NCBI RefSeq assembly: GCF_001598035.1
Contig: NZ_CP014835.1
Location: 248,001 to 312,000 of the forward strand
Length of the DNA stretch: 64,000 bases
Direction of reading: 5' to 3'
Source of the DNA: Streptococcus halotolerans
GTDB taxonomy: Bacteria; Bacillota; Bacilli; Lactobacillales; Streptococcaceae
Part shown: positions 11,401 to 20,670 of the stretch, piece after piece
How positions within the stretch are numbered: the first letter of the stretch is position 1
Layout of the letters: each line of letters starts with the position of its first letter
The notes under the pieces: model-generated
Told to the model about the DNA's origin: nothing
Databases searched by the model: none
The model's input: the letters and a program-made list of their open reading frames with translations, nothing else
Made by a program: the position numbers and the translations under genes

Positions 11401-14400
11401 AGTCAACCAGTGCGTCAGTCTCTGTTTCAGAATCGGCCAGTGCGTCTGTTTCCGTTTCCGAGTCAACGAGTGCGTCTGTTTCCGTTTCCGAGTCAACGAG
11501 TGCGTCCGTTTCAGTTTCCGAGTCAACAAGCACCTCAGTGTCTACATCAGGCTCAACCAGTGCGTCTGTTTCCGAGTCAACCAGCGCGTCAGTGTCCTTA
11601 TCTGAATCATTAAGTACATCAGTTTCAGCGTCTGAGTCAGCAAGTGCGTCAGTTTCCGTTTCAGAATCAGCAAGCACCTCAGTGTCTACATCAGGCTCAA
11701 CAAGTGTGTCTGTCTCAGTTTCAGAATCAGCAAGTGCGTCAGTTTCTGAGTCAACAAGTGCGTCCGTTTCTGTTTCAGAATCAACAAGCACCTCAGTGTC
11801 TACGTCAGGCTCAGCAAGTGCCTCAGTCTCAGTTTCCGAGTCAACCAGCGCGTCCGTTTCCGTTTCAGAATCATCAAGTGCGTCCGTTTCCGTTTCAGAA
11901 TCAACAAGTGCGTCTGTTTCAGTTTCTGAGTCAACAAGCACCTCAGTGTCTACGTCAGGCTCAGCAAGTGCGTCAGTCTCAGTTTCAGAATCATCAAGTG
12001 CATCTGTTTCTGTTTCCGAGTCAACAAGTGCGTCCGTTTCTGTTTCAGAATCATCAAGCACCTCCGTTTCTGAGTCAACCAGCGCGTCAGTGTCCGTTTC
12101 AGAATCATCAAGTGCCTCAGTCTCAGTATCTGAGTCAGCAAGTGCCTCTGTTTCCGAGTCAACCAGTGCGTCCGTTTCTGTTTCAGAATCATCAAGCACC
12201 TCAGTGTCTACGTCAGGCTCAGCAAGTGCCTCAGTCTCAGTTTCCGAGTCAACCAGCGCGTCCGTTTCCGTTTCAGAATCATCAAGTGCGTCCGTTTCCG
12301 TTTCAGAATCATCAAGTGCGTCTGTTTCAGTTTCTGAGTCAACAAGCACCTCAGTGGCTACGTCAGGCTCAGCAAGTGCGTCAGTCTCAGTTTCAGAATC
12401 ATCAAGTGCATCTGTTTCTGTTTCCGAGTCAACAAGTGCGTCCGTTTCTGTTTCAGAATCATCAAGCACCTCCGTTTCTGAGTCAACCAGCGCGTCAGTG
12501 TCCGTTTCAGAATCATCAAGTGCCTCAGTCTCAGTATCTGAGTCAGCAAGTGCCTCTGTTTCCGAGTCAACCAGTGCGTCCGTTTCTGTTTCAGAATCAT
12601 CAAGCACCTCAGTGTCTACATCAGGCTCAACAAGTGTGTCTGTCTCAGTTTCAGAATCAGCAAGTGTGTCAGTCTCAGTATCTGAGTCAACAAGTGCGTC
12701 AGTTTCTGTTTCAGAATCATCAAGCACCTCCGTTTCTGAGTCAACGAGTGCGTCAGTGTCCGTTTCAGAATCGGCAAGCGCGTCAGTGTCCTTATCTGAA
12801 TCATTAAGTACATCAGTTTCAGCGTCTGAGTCAGCAAGTGCCTCAGTCTCAGTTTCAGGCTCAACGAGTGCGTCCGTTTCCGTTTCAGAATCAGCAAGTA
12901 CATCCGTTTCTGTTTCCGAGTCAACAAGCGTGTCAGTGTCTACGTCAGGCTCAGCAAGTGCCTCAGTCTCAGTATCTGAGTCAACGAGCGCGTCCGTTTC
13001 TGTTTCAGGCTCAGCAAGTGCCTCAGTCTCAGTATCTGAGTCAACCAGCGCGTCAGTCTCAGTTTCAGGCTCAGCAAGTGCGTCAGTTTCTGTTTCCGAG
13101 TCAACGAGCGCGTCAGTGTCCGTTTCAGAATCAGCAAGTGCGTCAGTCTCAGTTTCAGAATCAGCAAGTGCATCCGTTTCTGTTTCCGAGTCAACAAGCG
13201 TGTCAGTGTCTACGTCAGGCTCAGCAAGTGCGTCAGTCTCAGTTTCAGAATCAGCAAGTGCGTCAGTCTCAGTTTCAGGCTCAGCAAGTGCGTCCGTTTC
13301 AGTATCTGAGTCAACAAGTGCGTCAGTTTCCGTTTCAGAATCAGCAAGTGCATCTGTTTCAGTTTCTGAGTCAACGAGTGCGTCAGTCTCAGTTTCAGAA
13401 TCAGCAAGTGCGTCAGTCTCAGTTTCAGAATCAGCAAGTGCGTCAGTTTCAGCATCTGAATCCTTGAGCACCTCAATCAGTGTGAGTGAGTCAGTTTCAA
13501 CAGCACATTCACAATCAGACTCAGCATCTGAATCCGATTCACGTTCAATGAGTATCTCAACGTCAGAGTCAATTAGTGCTTCAGAATCTGTTTCAGTTCG
13601 TAAGTCAACAGATGATTCAGAATCAATCTCAGCGTCATTGTCAGACTCAAGGTCAACTTCAAATTCAACTGAGTCAGATAGTATTAGTACAAGTGCTTCA
13701 GAATCTGTTTCAAAAGTAACCTCAACGTCAGTTTCAGACTCCGTTTCAACATCAGATAGCTTCTCAACGAGCTTGTCAGATATTGTTTCTAATTCCCACA
13801 TTGATGATTCAAGCTCAGAATCTGTTTCAGACTCCTTATCAGAGTTCGTTTCATCATCCATGAGCGCCTCTGTTTCAGAGTCTGATCGTTCAAGTGAGTC
13901 AACAAGCGCTTCAGATTCAGCACGTGATAGCTTGAGCAACTCAGCCTCAGCGTCTAAGTCAGCTTCAACAAGCGCTTCAGATTCTAAGTCGATGTCCGTC
14001 TCAACCTCAGAGTCAATGTCAGATTCAGTTCGTGATAGCCAATCGGTAAGTGCTTCAACCTCTGTGTCAGATTCCCTTTCAGCCTCACTATCATTGTCAA
14101 ACAACCCTGATATTGATAGCGATAGCTTGTCAATGAGCAATTCATCACGTGATTCCGTTTCAACGTCAGTAAGTGAATCATCATCAATGAGTGGCTCGTC
14201 ACGTGATTCAGAGTCAACTTCTGTCTCGGTTTCAGAATCAACGTCACGATCAACGACTAAATCATTGTCAGAGTCAGCATCAAGCAGCTTAAGCACGTCA
14301 GTATCTGATGTTGTCTCACAATCAGATTCCTTATCTGTTTCAACGTCAGAATCAATCTCAGGTTTGGGGAGCGTATCTGTTTCGGCTTCAACGTCGATGA

Positions 14401-16595
14401 GTATTAGCCAATCAGCATCGATGAGTGCTTCAAGCTCAATGAGTGCAAGCCAGTCAGTTTCAACAGCACATTCACAATCAGACTCAGCATCTGAATCCGA
14501 TTCACGTTCAATGAGTATCTCAACGTCAGAGTCAATTAGTGCTTCAGAATCTGTTTCAGTTCGTAAGTCAACAGATGATTCAGAATCAATCTCAGCGTCA
14601 TTGTCAGACTCAATGTCAACTTCAAATTCAACTGAGTCAGATAGTATTAGTACAAGTGCTTCAGAGTCTGTTTCAAAAGTAACCTCAACGTCAGTTTCAG
14701 ACTCCGTTTCAACATCAGATAGCTTCTCAACGAGCTTGTCAGATATTGTTTCTAATTCCCACATTGATGATTCAAGCTCAGAATCTGTTTCAGACTCCTT
14801 ATCAGAGTTCGTTTCATCATCCATGAGCGCCTCTGTTTCAGAGTCCGATCGTTCAAGTGAGTCAACCAGCGCTTCAGATTCAGCACGTGATAGCTTGAGC
14901 AACTCAGCTTCAGCGTCTAAGTCAGCTTCAACCAGCGCTTCAGATTCTAAGTCGATGTCCGTCTCAACCTCAGAGTCAATGTCAGATTCAGTTCGTGATA
15001 GCCAATCGGTAAGTGCTTCAACCTCTGTTTCAGATTCCCTTTCAGCCTCACTATCATTGTCAAACAACCCTGATATTGATAGCGATAGCTTGTCAATGAG
15101 CAATTCATCACGTGATTCCGTTTCAACGTCAGTAAGCGAATCATCATCAATGAGTGGCTCGTTACGTGATTCAGAGTCAACTTCTGTCTCGATTTCAGAA
15201 TCAACGTCACGATCAACGACTAAATCATTGTCAGAGTCAGCATCAAGCAGCTTAAGCACGTCAGTATCTGATGTTGTCTCACAATCAGATTCCTTATCTG
15301 TTTCAACGTCAGAATCAATTTCAGGTTTGGGGAGCGTATCTGTTTCGGCTTCAACGTCGATGAGTACTAGCCAATCAGCATCGATGAGTGCTTCAAACTC
15401 AATGAGTGCAAGCCAGTCAATTTCAACAGCACATTCACAATCAGACTCAGCATCAGAATCAGATTCACGTTCAATGAGTATCTCAACGTCAGAGTCAATT
15501 AGTGCTTCAGAATCTGTTTCAGTTCGTAAGTCAACAGATGATTCAGAATCAATCTCAGCGTCATTGTCAGACTCAATGTCAACTTCAAATTCAACTGAGT
15601 CAGATAGTATTAGTACAAGTGCTTCAGAGTCTGTTTCAAAAGTAACCTCAACGTCAGTTTCAGACTCCGTTTCAACATCAGATAGCTTCTCAACGAGCTT
15701 GTCAGATATTGTTTCTAATTCCCACATTGATGATTCAAGCTCAGAATCTGTTTCAGACTCTTTATCAGAGTTCGTATCATCATCCATGAGCGCCTCTGTT
15801 TCAGAGTCTGATCGTTCAAGTGAGTCAACCAGTGCTTCAGATTCAGCACGTGATAGCTTGAGCAACTCAGCCTCAGCGTCTAAGTCAGCTTCAACAAGCG
15901 CTTCAGATTCTAAGTCGATGTCCGTCTCAACCTCAGAATCAATGTCAGATTCAGTTCGTGATAGCCAATCGGTAAGTGCTTCAACCTCTGTTTCAGATTC
16001 CCTTTCAGCCTCACTATCATTGTCAAACAATCCTGATATTGATAGCGATAGCTTGTCAATGAGCAATTCATCACGTGATTCCGTCTCAACGTCAGTAAGC
16101 GAATCATCATCAATGAGTGGCTCGTTACGTGATTCAGAGTCAACTTCTGTCTCGATTTCAGAATCAACGTCACGATCAACGACTAAATCATTGTCAGAGT
16201 CAGCATCAAGCAGCTTAAGCACGTCAGTATCTGATGTTGTCTCACAATCAGATTCCTTATCCGTTTCAACGTCAGAATCAATCTCAGGTTTGGGGAGTGT
16301 ATCTGTTTCGGCTTCAACGTCGATGAGTATTAGCCAATCAGCATCGATGAGTGCTTCAAGCTCAATGAGTGTGAGTCAATCGTTATCAGCAAGTAAGTCA
16401 ACATCAATGAACGTCTCAAGTAGTATGAGTATTTCAGTGAGAGCAAATGCTTCAACAAGCCAATCTCATACTGCTTCAGAATCAACCAAGCACCTTCCAA
16501 ACACAGGTGAGAATAGTAATAACGGTCTTTTGGCAGGATTAGGACTTTTCTTTGGGGCAAGTCTAGTGGCTAAGCGAAAAAAAGATAGAAGATAG
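5439..16595 (+). CDS. Giant serine-rich-repeat glycoprotein adhesin, LPXTG anchored
   Basis: A 3,718-residue cell-wall adhesin. It starts with TTG behind a good Shine-Dalgarno. Residues 1-90 are the long SRR signal peptide: [17 protein letters not shown] (KxYKxGKxW-like), a hydrophobic stretch [15 protein letters not shown], cleavage expected after AVHA. Residues about 145-195 are a short first Ser-rich region, about 200-605 a non-repeat region (a MucBP-like stretch near 309-390 and then a beta-rich domain) likely to hold ligand binding, about 606-3680 the second Ser-rich region, and LPNTG at 3686-3690 with a hydrophobic segment and RKKDRR tail for sortase A. Such proteins are glycosylated on Ser/Thr by GtfA-GtfB (encoded at 19405-22192) and exported by SecA2/SecY2, which are not in this window. 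The family usually ranges from about 700 to over 4,000 residues. The ligand cannot be told from sequence. Confidence 0.96.
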   Translation: MKRKQFNKDFDEVNRRSYVKMHKAGKNWVKTVMSQLSLFRVAGSDKSTAVRIKSMPTESLSTTNMATLKLLLAAGAVSGGVVLADTAVHADETTEATTDSSQGATTQGDVFVVETMTTEVVEGPADKEATDTETPVGFESNEISSSMAQSQSLSESQSIRQSESLSVSESVSISESASTSLLASTAASESMSIGEAKADTPVVVEDKTKSTETSKLGDAADLVNPAAVTDETPTATDSKSSTAIVTDVNSSSLAVAPSDVQAAETLATTSDAASTGLVAAAITTPTTKEKTTDQGLVEDASSVTSNQKRVAGVAYKVQYVDQNGKVIASSAHMIPVETTNAKGEKVSATITELADLSKIPGYVLADGQAPLVTQTVTESAKDTITFKVIESDNAVLKPRSYTGFRASTTGTKTTFTIADFTNGGRQYYWSGGDSNKLLNTIVGVTGVYDSATKTITWKVVYDPTDVLKTNTWTNTRTGGAYTGLYIDTSSDPNLGNPTNVLVDGQSTTVVSGSNTGKEYVSKTKSTGVTSHEITFTTSYSGSVKDLATLGIKMIAGSSKSPTFYEDGTNEKIGRYNSQSAPYVVSNNSGATAIGGYQVNGVNADVIDKIESESASVSTSASVSEGSTSQSASTSKSISEKSDSESVSASTSKSLSESTSTAKSESVSASTSKSLSESTSTAKSESVSASTSKSLSESTSTAKSESVSASTSKSLSESTSTAKSESVSASTSKSLSESTSTAKSESVSASTSKSLSESTSTAKSESVSTSKSVSTSASASLSESVSTSKSGSTSASVSTSESTSASVSTSGSASASVSASVSVSESTSASVSVFESTSVSVSTSGSVSASVSVSESASASVSVSESTSASVSVSESTSTSVSTSGSTSASVSVSESTSASVSLSESLSTSVSASESASASVSVSESASTSVSTSGSTSVSVSVSESASASVSVSGSTSASVSVSESASASVSVSESASASVSVSESTSASVSVSESASASVSVSESTSASVSVSESASASVSVSESTSVSVSTSGSVSASVSVSESASVSVSVSESTSASVSVSESTSVSVSTSGSVSASVSVSESASASVSVSESASASVSVSESASASVSVSESTSVSVSVSESTSASVSESASASVSVSESTSASVSVSESTSASVSVSESTSTSVSTSGSTSASVSVSESASASVSVSESASASVSVSESASTSVSTSESASASVSVSESTSASVSVSGSTSASVSVSESASASVSVSESASTSVSVSESASASVSVSESTSASVSVSESTSASVSVSESASASVSESTSASVSVSESASASVSVSESTSASVSESTSVSVSTSDSASASVSVSESTSASVSVSESTSTSVSTSGSTSASVSVSESTSASVSVSESASASVSESTSASVSVSESASASVSVSESTSASVSESTSVSVSTSDSASASVSVSESTSASVSVSESTSTSVSTSGSTSASVSVSDSASASVSVSESASASVSVSESASASVSVSESASASVSVSESTSASVSESTSVSVSTSGSTSASVSVSDSASASVSVSESASASVSVSESASASVSVSESASASVSVSESASASVSVSESTSVSVSVSESTSTSVSTSGSTSASVSVSESASASVSVSGSASASVSVSESTSASVSVSESASASVSVSESTSGSVSVSESASASVSVSESTSASVSVSESTSASVSVSESTSTSVSTSGSTSASVSVSESASASVSVSESASASVSVSESASTSVSTSESASASVSVSESTSASVSVSGSTSASVSVSESASASVSVSESASTSVSVSESASASVSVSESTSASVSVSESTSASVSVSESASASVSESTSASVSVSGSTSASVSVSESASASVSVSESASASVSVSESTSTSVSTSGSTSASVSVSESTSTSVSTSGSTSASVSVSESASASVSVSESASASVSTSGSTSVSVSVSESASASVSESTSASVFVSESASTSVSTSGSTSVSVSVSESTSASVSVSESASASVSVSESTSASVSVSESTSASVSVSESTSTSVSTSGSTSASVSESTSASVSLSESLSTSVSASESASASVSVSESASTSVSTSGSTSVSVSVSESASASVSESTSASVSVSESTSTSVSTSGSASASVSVSESTSASVSVSESSSASVSVSESTSASVSVSESTSTSVSTSGSASASVSVSESSSASVSVSESTSASVSVSESSSTSVSESTSASVSVSESSSASVSVSESASASVSESTSASVSVSESSSTSVSTSGSASASVSVSESTSASVSVSESSSASVSVSESSSASVSVSESTSTSVATSGSASASVSVSESSSASVSVSESTSASVSVSESSSTSVSESTSASVSVSESSSASVSVSESASASVSESTSASVSVSESSSTSVSTSGSTSVSVSVSESASVSVSVSESTSASVSVSESSSTSVSESTSASVSVSESASASVSLSESLSTSVSASESASASVSVSGSTSASVSVSESASTSVSVSESTSVSVSTSGSASASVSVSESTSASVSVSGSASASVSVSESTSASVSVSGSASASVSVSESTSASVSVSESASASVSVSESASASVSVSESTSVSVSTSGSASASVSVSESASASVSVSGSASASVSVSESTSASVSVSESASASVSVSESTSASVSVSESASASVSVSESASASVSASESLSTSISVSESVSTAHSQSDSASESDSRSMSISTSESISASESVSVRKSTDDSESISASLSDSRSTSNSTESDSISTSASESVSKVTSTSVSDSVSTSDSFSTSLSDIVSNSHIDDSSSESVSDSLSEFVSSSMSASVSESDRSSESTSASDSARDSLSNSASASKSASTSASDSKSMSVSTSESMSDSVRDSQSVSASTSVSDSLSASLSLSNNPDIDSDSLSMSNSSRDSVSTSVSESSSMSGSSRDSESTSVSVSESTSRSTTKSLSESASSSLSTSVSDVVSQSDSLSVSTSESISGLGSVSVSASTSMSISQSASMSASSSMSASQSVSTAHSQSDSASESDSRSMSISTSESISASESVSVRKSTDDSESISASLSDSMSTSNSTESDSISTSASESVSKVTSTSVSDSVSTSDSFSTSLSDIVSNSHIDDSSSESVSDSLSEFVSSSMSASVSESDRSSESTSASDSARDSLSNSASASKSASTSASDSKSMSVSTSESMSDSVRDSQSVSASTSVSDSLSASLSLSNNPDIDSDSLSMSNSSRDSVSTSVSESSSMSGSLRDSESTSVSISESTSRSTTKSLSESASSSLSTSVSDVVSQSDSLSVSTSESISGLGSVSVSASTSMSTSQSASMSASNSMSASQSISTAHSQSDSASESDSRSMSISTSESISASESVSVRKSTDDSESISASLSDSMSTSNSTESDSISTSASESVSKVTSTSVSDSVSTSDSFSTSLSDIVSNSHIDDSSSESVSDSLSEFVSSSMSASVSESDRSSESTSASDSARDSLSNSASASKSASTSASDSKSMSVSTSESMSDSVRDSQSVSASTSVSDSLSASLSLSNNPDIDSDSLSMSNSSRDSVSTSVSESSSMSGSLRDSESTSVSISESTSRSTTKSLSESASSSLSTSVSDVVSQSDSLSVSTSESISGLGSVSVSASTSMSISQSASMSASSSMSVSQSLSASKSTSMNVSSSMSISVRANASTSQSHTASESTKHLPNTGENSNNGLLAGLGLFFGASLVAKRKKDRR
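7381..7740 (+). repeat. Six tandem 60-bp repeats in the SRR gene
   Basis: Six near-identical 60-base units, each encoding a 20-residue block ([20 protein letters not shown]), run without gaps. Units differ only at a few third positions (GCG/GCA, ACG/ACA, ACT/ACA), so copies are recent. Unlike the later repeats each unit carries two Lys residues. Confidence 0.95.
7760..13490 (+). repeat. About 5.7 kb of 24-bp (8-residue) Ser-rich repeats
   Basis: The pattern S-x-S-x-S-V-S-E (forms [29 protein letters not shown]) repeats with an 8-residue period. Larger blocks are copied within it: 8911-9365 recurs at 10531-10985 (offset 1,620), about 9349-9560 recurs 288 bases later, and 11800-12207 is tandemly duplicated as 12208-12615 (offset 408). 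All offsets are multiples of 24, so the frame is kept. Confidence 0.9.
13491..16379 (+). repeat. Three tandem 963-bp repeats in the SRR gene
   Basis: Units 13491-14453, 14454-15416 and 15417-16379 each encode 321 residues and are nearly identical. They are Ser-rich but less regular than the 8-residue region and contain Asp, Arg and Asn (for example [32 protein letters not shown]). They form the wall-proximal stalk just before the LPNTG anchor. Confidence 0.95.
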
Positions 16596-16652
16596 TCTTT
16601 TGACATAAATAAGATAATGTACTATCTTATTCTTATTGTAGAAAATAAAATT

Positions 16653-16733
16653 AGCTGTTTGTCAACTGTACTAGGGAGATGCAAAGCTAACACCTAGAGA
16701 AGACCATTAGGTCTTCTCTTTTTTGTGTACAAC
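16653..16733 (-). mobile_element. ISL3-family IS end remnant
   Basis: About 80 bases resemble the left end of the intact ISL3-family element at 46054: both share TGTCAACTGTA, then TAACACC and a hairpin with GGTCTTCTCTTTT. No transposase sequence is left. This looks like the surviving terminus of an older insertion. Confidence 0.65.
16697..16724 (+). terminator. Terminator downstream of the SRR gene, within the IS remnant
   Basis: Perfect 9-bp stem GAGAAGACC / GGTCTTCTC with loop ATTA and six Ts. It lies inside the ISL3-like remnant and is the first strong terminator after the adhesin stop at 16595, so the adhesin transcript probably ends on IS-derived sequence. Confidence 0.8.
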
Positions 16734-16739
16734 AGGCCT

Positions 16740-16990
16740 GACGTACTTCTGAGTTGAAAGTTCTAAGTGGGTACCTGATTCCGGTGAACCCAATAGCGAC
16801 TCACGAGTCTGACGATAGAAACTGAAACCGTCAGAGGAAAGGGTAGTGGAATCGTAGCACTACGAACAAAAACGTGATATCAAGGATTATGTAGTCGATA
16901 AGAAGTGTCTACAAAGTAGCAAACTTTCAAAACGTAGTCATCATCTATACGCGTCAATCACGAGAGTAATTGAATTCGGACTAAGGCCTG
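16740..16990 (+). other. Hairpin-rich stretch, candidate structured RNA relic
   Basis: No open frame, but a chain of short inverted repeats: GGGTACC..GGTGAACCC, GACT-CACG-AGTC, CTGACG..CGTCAG, GTAGTG..CACTAC. The phrases GGTGAACCC, GAAACTGAAACCGTC and AGGAAAGGGTAGTG recall domain I of group II introns. No reverse transcriptase or domain V is seen, so at most this is a 5' fragment; it could also be another structured RNA. Bases 16990-17090 show nothing else. Confidence 0.35.
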
Positions 16991-17092
16991 TATGAAAAAC
17001 AATTCTTCGCTCTCTGGATTCTTCGTCAAAATTCCTATTTTCACTTAGATTTTACCAAGACATTATCACTTTCGAATGATAAAAATATAAAA

Positions 17093-17137
17093 GTGTCAAG
17101 AAAAAAACTTGACACCATAAAACAACTCTGATATACT
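17093..17137 (+). promoter_or_regulatory. rpsP promoter with inverted repeat over the -35
   Basis: TTGACA at 17109-17114, 17-base spacer, TATACT at 17132-17137: a near-consensus sigma-A promoter. A perfect inverted repeat GTGTCAAG-N7-CTTGACAC (17093-17115) covers the -35 and may be an operator, or a chance symmetry. Confidence 0.8.
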
Positions 17138-17210
17138 GATTAAGGTAAAGCAGTAGGAGTATTCTTGCTGTTGATCCAAATATTAAAACAAAAGAAAAGA
17201 GACTTAAAAA

Positions 17211-17483
17211 ATGGCAGTAAAAATCCGTTTAACTCGTATGGGTTCTAAAAAGAAACCTTTCTACCGTATCAACGTTGCAGATTCACGTGCTCCACGTGAT
17301 GGACGTTTTATCGAAACCGTTGGAACATACAACCCACTTGTAGCTGAAAATCAAGTAACTCTTAAAGAAGAGCGTATCCTTGATTGGTTGTCAAAAGGTG
17401 CACAACCTTCAGATACTGTTCGTAACATCCTTTCACGTGAAGGAATTATGGCGAAATTCCACGAGTCAAAATACTCTAAATAA
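17211..17483 (+). CDS. rpsP: 30S ribosomal protein bS16
   Basis: A 90-residue bS16, full length, starting [20 protein letters not shown], the conserved family N-terminus. It is a small-subunit protein that binds 16S rRNA early in assembly. It forms an operon with khpA ten bases downstream, the standard streptococcal arrangement. In most relatives rimM-trmD follows; here the tRNA pair, an IS30 relic and gtfB-gtfA separate them. Confidence 0.98.
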   Translation: MAVKIRLTRMGSKKKPFYRINVADSRAPRDGRFIETVGTYNPLVAENQVTLKEERILDWLSKGAQPSDTVRNILSREGIMAKFHESKYSK

Positions 17484-17493
17484 TTAAATGCTT

Positions 17494-17733
17494 ATGGACA
17501 CCATTGAAAATCTTATTATTGCTATTGTGAAACCTTTGATTTCACAACCGGATCACTTAACGATTAAAATTCAGGATACGCCTGAGTATTTAGAATATCA
17601 TCTTGATTTGGATGCCAATGACATTGGCCGTATCATCGGAAAAAAAGGTCGCACAATTATGGCCATAAGATCGATTGTCTATTCGGTGCCCGTTCAAGGT
17701 AAAAAAGTTCGACTGGTCATTGATGAAAAATAA
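17494..17733 (+). CDS. khpA: KhpA, KH-domain RNA-binding protein (YlqC)
   Basis: A 79-residue KH-domain protein read from the second ATG ([16 protein letters not shown]); an ATG two codons upstream at 17488 is also possible. The GxxG loop needed for RNA binding is present as IIGKKGRT. KhpA with its partner KhpB binds RNAs and affects cell division and elongation in streptococci. It follows rpsP in one operon; no clear Shine-Dalgarno precedes it, suggesting translational coupling to rpsP. Confidence 0.93.
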   Translation: MDTIENLIIAIVKPLISQPDHLTIKIQDTPEYLEYHLDLDANDIGRIIGKKGRTIMAIRSIVYSVPVQGKKVRLVIDEK

Positions 17734-17756
17734 GTTGAATTTTTCTTCAAAAACTA

Positions 17757-17785
17757 TTGACAAGATTTGAAAAAATCGTTAAAAT
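17757..17785 (+). promoter_or_regulatory. Promoter of the tRNA-Gln/tRNA-Glu pair
   Basis: TTGACA (17757-17762), 17-base spacer, TAAAAT (17780-17785), ending 14 bases before the first tRNA. Confidence 0.8.
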
Positions 17786-17799
17786 AGTTTTTGTTGTTT

Positions 17800-17871
17800 T
17801 GGGGTATAGCCAAGCGGTAAGGCAAGGGACTTTGACTCCCTCATGCGTTGGTTCGAATCCAGCTACCCCAG
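17800..17871 (+). tRNA. tRNA-Gln (TTG)
   Basis: 72 bases with full cloverleaf: acceptor TGGGGTA / TACCCCA, anticodon stem AGGGA / TCCCT around CTTTGAC (anticodon TTG), T arm GGTTCGAATCC, discriminator G. CCA is not encoded. Confidence 0.97.
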
Positions 17872-17923
17872 TAAAGTAGTATATAGGTATTACTTTAGGA
17901 TGTTAGTGGTTACTAATAGAAAT

Positions 17924-17995
17924 GGTCCGTTGGTCAAGGGGTTAAGACACCGCCTTTTCACGGCGGTAACACGGGTTCGAATCCCGTACGGACTA
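17924..17995 (+). tRNA. tRNA-Glu (TTC)
   Basis: 72 bases with acceptor GGTCCGT / ACGGACT, anticodon stem CCGCC / GGCGG around TTTTCAC (anticodon TTC), T arm GGGTTCGAATCCC, discriminator A. CCA is not encoded. It lies 52 bases after tRNA-Gln and shares its promoter. Confidence 0.97.
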
Positions 17996-18049
17996 TTTAT
18001 TTTTAAGTTATGAAGTTGTTTTTAGTCAAACAGTAGTTCATATCAAGAG

Positions 18050-18131
18050 AGAATCGTGAGGTTCTCTTTTTCTGTTTGCCAAAAAGAATCGTGAGGTTCT
18101 CTTTTTCCGTTTGCCAAAAAGAATCGAGAGC
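18050..18131 (+). terminator. Tandemly repeated terminator after the tRNAs
   Basis: A hairpin AGAGAATCGTGAGGTTCTCT followed by TTTT is present twice, and a third partial copy begins AGAATCGAGAG; the repeat period is 35 bases. It ends the tRNA transcript; the duplication probably arose by slippage. Confidence 0.75.
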
Positions 18132-18172
18132 AAAAATGTTTTCATTTTAGTGATCCTGTGCTATGCCACATC

Positions 18173-19124
18173 TATTAAGTTAGACATTCTCATGTCAGTC
18201 AGAAAAACTTGGTATGGCGTTTGGTAGTTCAATGACTTTCTTGGAATCCTGTTTCTTCTATCAGCTATGGCTGATAAGAATTCTTGAGAAAGACCATTAA
18301 AATCCATATTCTAAGGAAGCCCATGCCTCCTTAGTAAGCCATTTGACTATTCATTTAATCCACGTTGCCCTGGACCGCCTGGATCCGCAAAGAAAATGTC
18401 AATATTATTATGGTTAGCGATAGATTTCCAGTTAGAAAAGTCATTTACCGTCATCAAACGCTATAGACTTAAAGGAAGGGTTAAGAAATTAAGACATCCA
18501 TTGATTGTTAGCCCCTTCAATATTAGCAATGTTTCATCCTATGGCTTAGAGAACGACCATGGCTTCTGACTGTTTTCTAATTAGCGCAATTATAGTACTC
18601 TTTTGCTTCTTACTGACAACAATATAGTTTTTAAGATGTCAAAATACTGTTTCAAACATTGGATCTAACGCTTCCTCTTCATGAATATTTCTTAAAAAAA
18701 CTTGTTTTCCGTGACTTTCCCTCCCACATTCCATTACTCTTTCCAAGAGAAGGAGTTACTTATCAAAAACGTCGCGATCAGCTAGACGATAAAGGGGGCG
18801 GGGCGTATAGTGTATGAAATCTTATCTGGATAGATTTCCTTGATGACATCGAGACTCCAAGTAAGCTCCAAGTGACTTTAGATAACGTCTTTCACAGGTT
18901 CGGTAAGTTTACCGCATGGCGATCACAACGTTTTTTTGTTAGTTTGGTAGTGTTCGTAGTGGTCGTAAGACAACTGTCCTTCTTCGAGACAATTGGTAAT
19001 TTTATAGATCATTTGTTTACGTCCCCCAGAGATTTTACTATATCAGTAACTGTTATTCCTTCTTGATAGTAGGCTTCACCCATATAAACTCGTTAATGTT
19101 TTTTCTATCTAACTTAATTTTATA
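18173..19124 (-). mobile_element. IS30-family element relic, near full length
   Basis: The minus strand holds a decayed IS30-family transposase. N-terminal pieces GEAYYQEGITVTDIVKSLG and MIYKITNCLEEGQLSYD lie near the 19124 end; the C-terminal DDE region (NNIDIFFADPGGPGQRGLNE, then SNGLLRRHGLP and DFNGLSQEFLSAIADRRN) lies near 18250-18400. Several stops and frameshifts make it dead. Ends TATTAAGTTAGAC (18173) and TCTATCTAACTTAATTTTA (19104) are inverted. It is about 950 bases, near the family's usual size, and is related to the deleted copy at 5004-5336. Bases 19125-19340 show nothing else. Confidence 0.75.
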
Positions 19125-19363
19125 AATTAGATTTTGAAATTAACTAGTACTATGAGGATATTACTCAAAAATGACCCTTTAAAAGCAGTTATAAAAATAC
19201 ATTAAAACAAAAAATTCAAATGTGAAATAAATAATCCACTCTGTAAATGGTTACGAAATGCTCATACAGTTTGATTTTACTGGTAACAATTTGATAACTT
19301 TTTGCAATGGTGAATGGGATTAAAATCTCTTTATGATTTATGAAATATTGTTTGTTACTATGA

Positions 19364-19396
19364 TATAATTAACAAGTATATGTATTTAACAAGGAG
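19364..19396 (+). promoter_or_regulatory. gtfB promoter (-10) and Shine-Dalgarno
   Basis: Extended -10 TGATATAAT (hexamer 19364-19369) without a clear -35, then AAGGAG at 19391, eight bases before a GTG start. The transcript leader would be only about 30 bases. Confidence 0.6.
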
Positions 19397-19404
19397 AAGA
19401 GAGT

Positions 19405-20670
19405 GTGCTCTTAATTGAACGTAATTTAGAAGCGGTTAATCGTGTCAGTGAGATACTAGATTTATCTTTTTTCGATAGGATTATCGTTTTAGAAGATGAT
19501 GGTTTTCTACCGGATTCGGTAGAGTCATTGATGCTGTTGGCTGGTGGGAATGATTCATCTCTAGAAAAGTCTCCACTCTATCATAATCACTTACTGCTAC
19601 CAGATTTTTGGGAGGTGGGTATTTATGAGGGGGTAAAGGGCAAGGCCAGCTTTTGGGGAAAGAAAAAAGCAATTCTTGATTTTGCGGCTCCAATAGAAAA
19701 ACGCTATATTTCCCATATCACTTGGCTAACAGATGATGAGCAACCCTTATTTTGGGAAAATTATAGCCAGTACGGTAAGGTCTTCTTTAAGACTTACCAT
19801 CCTGAGACGCCGCATGCAGTAAGGATTTATTATGATAACCAAGAGAGAGAATTTGCACAGACGGTTCCTGGCAAGGAAGGTATTATCGTTACCAACAAAG
19901 AAGAACTTGACGGCTATTATTCCAATCGGTTAGCTTTTTTAGTCGCTGTTTTACAGGCGCAAGGTGAATCTCGCCAACTTATTACGAGTGATACTAACTT
20001 ATTAAGTGATGCAGGGACTAATCTTGCTTTTTTAAATAGACAAGAACACCAGAAGATAAATGACTTACCAGAATTGTCAAATCGTATGGTAATTGATGTA
20101 ACGGAGTATAGCCAGCGGCGAGACAACTTGTATCAAAAGGTGATGACGCAGGCTGTCGGTCCTAAAGAAAAAAAGAGTTTGTTCGTCTTGACGGCTAGTG
20201 ATGAGGTGGAAGGTTTGCCTTATCTTATTGAGCATTTGCCAGAGTATCATTTGGTTATTGGAGCAAGGACGACGGTTTCATCCACTTTACAGGATTTTAA
20301 TAAATATGCGAATGTGACAGTTTTCCCAGAACTTAGCGATACTGATGTTAAGTCTTTGTTGCAAAAGTCGTCTTTTTATTTAGATATTAATCATTACCGA
20401 GAAGTCGATGAAATTGTCTCTCGAGCGGTTATGGCGAAGCTTTGTCTCTTGTCTTTTAAGACAGTTGCACATCATTCAGAGTATTGCCATAAAGATACTC
20501 TGTTCGAGGAAAAGGATGTTGATGCTATGGTGGAAAAATTGAAGCAGCTTGACCGTGATGAGAATTTGAGAGAAAAGATCCTTGATTATCAGATGAAGCA
20601 ACTCGATTTTCAAGTAATAGATCGCACAGCGCTAATTGGTAGTGATTGGAGAGAGAATGACGCTTTATAA
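19405..20670 (+). CDS. gtfB: GtfB, SRR-adhesin glycosyltransferase accessory/stabilising subunit
   Basis: A 421-residue protein of the Gtf2/GtfB family. It binds the SRR substrate and partners GtfA to add O-linked GlcNAc to Ser/Thr residues of the adhesin in the cytoplasm; it has no catalysis of its own. Visible family features are SFFDRIIVLEDDGF at the N-terminus and the C-terminal GT-B-like run FYLDINHYREVDEIVSRAV. Start is GTG at 19405. It overlaps gtfA by 14 bases, so the two are translationally coupled. Order here is gtfB then gtfA; the common order in streptococcal SRR loci is gtfA-gtfB. The substrate is most likely the 3,718-residue adhesin 3 kb upstream. Confidence 0.85.
   Translation: MLLIERNLEAVNRVSEILDLSFFDRIIVLEDDGFLPDSVESLMLLAGGNDSSLEKSPLYHNHLLLPDFWEVGIYEGVKGKASFWGKKKAILDFAAPIEKRYISHITWLTDDEQPLFWENYSQYGKVFFKTYHPETPHAVRIYYDNQEREFAQTVPGKEGIIVTNKEELDGYYSNRLAFLVAVLQAQGESRQLITSDTNLLSDAGTNLAFLNRQEHQKINDLPELSNRMVIDVTEYSQRRDNLYQKVMTQAVGPKEKKSLFVLTASDEVEGLPYLIEHLPEYHLVIGARTTVSSTLQDFNKYANVTVFPELSDTDVKSLLQKSSFYLDINHYREVDEIVSRAVMAKLCLLSFKTVAHHSEYCHKDTLFEEKDVDAMVEKLKQLDRDENLREKILDYQMKQLDFQVIDRTALIGSDWRENDAL

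Noticed and set aside
8668..11613. A 981-residue plus-strand frame rich in Gln, Pro and Phe, and several Leu/Lys-rich minus-strand frames within the repeats
   Set aside because: These are alternate-frame readings of the 24-bp Ser repeats; they begin and end where repeat variants happen to introduce stops.
7226..16222. A 2,998-residue open frame on the minus strand, rich in Asp, Glu, Thr and Leu
   Set aside because: It is the exact antisense of the adhesin repeats. The repeat codons lack stops in this frame, the product is a mirror of the SRR period, and there is no ribosome site or independent conservation cue.
7381..16379. Regular repeats that might be taken for a CRISPR array
   Set aside because: The repeats are contiguous, in frame, of 24, 60 or 963 bases, with no unique spacers and no cas genes; they encode an adhesin stalk.
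18872..19066. A 64-residue plus-strand open frame
   Set aside because: It lies antisense within the IS30 relic and has no start signal.
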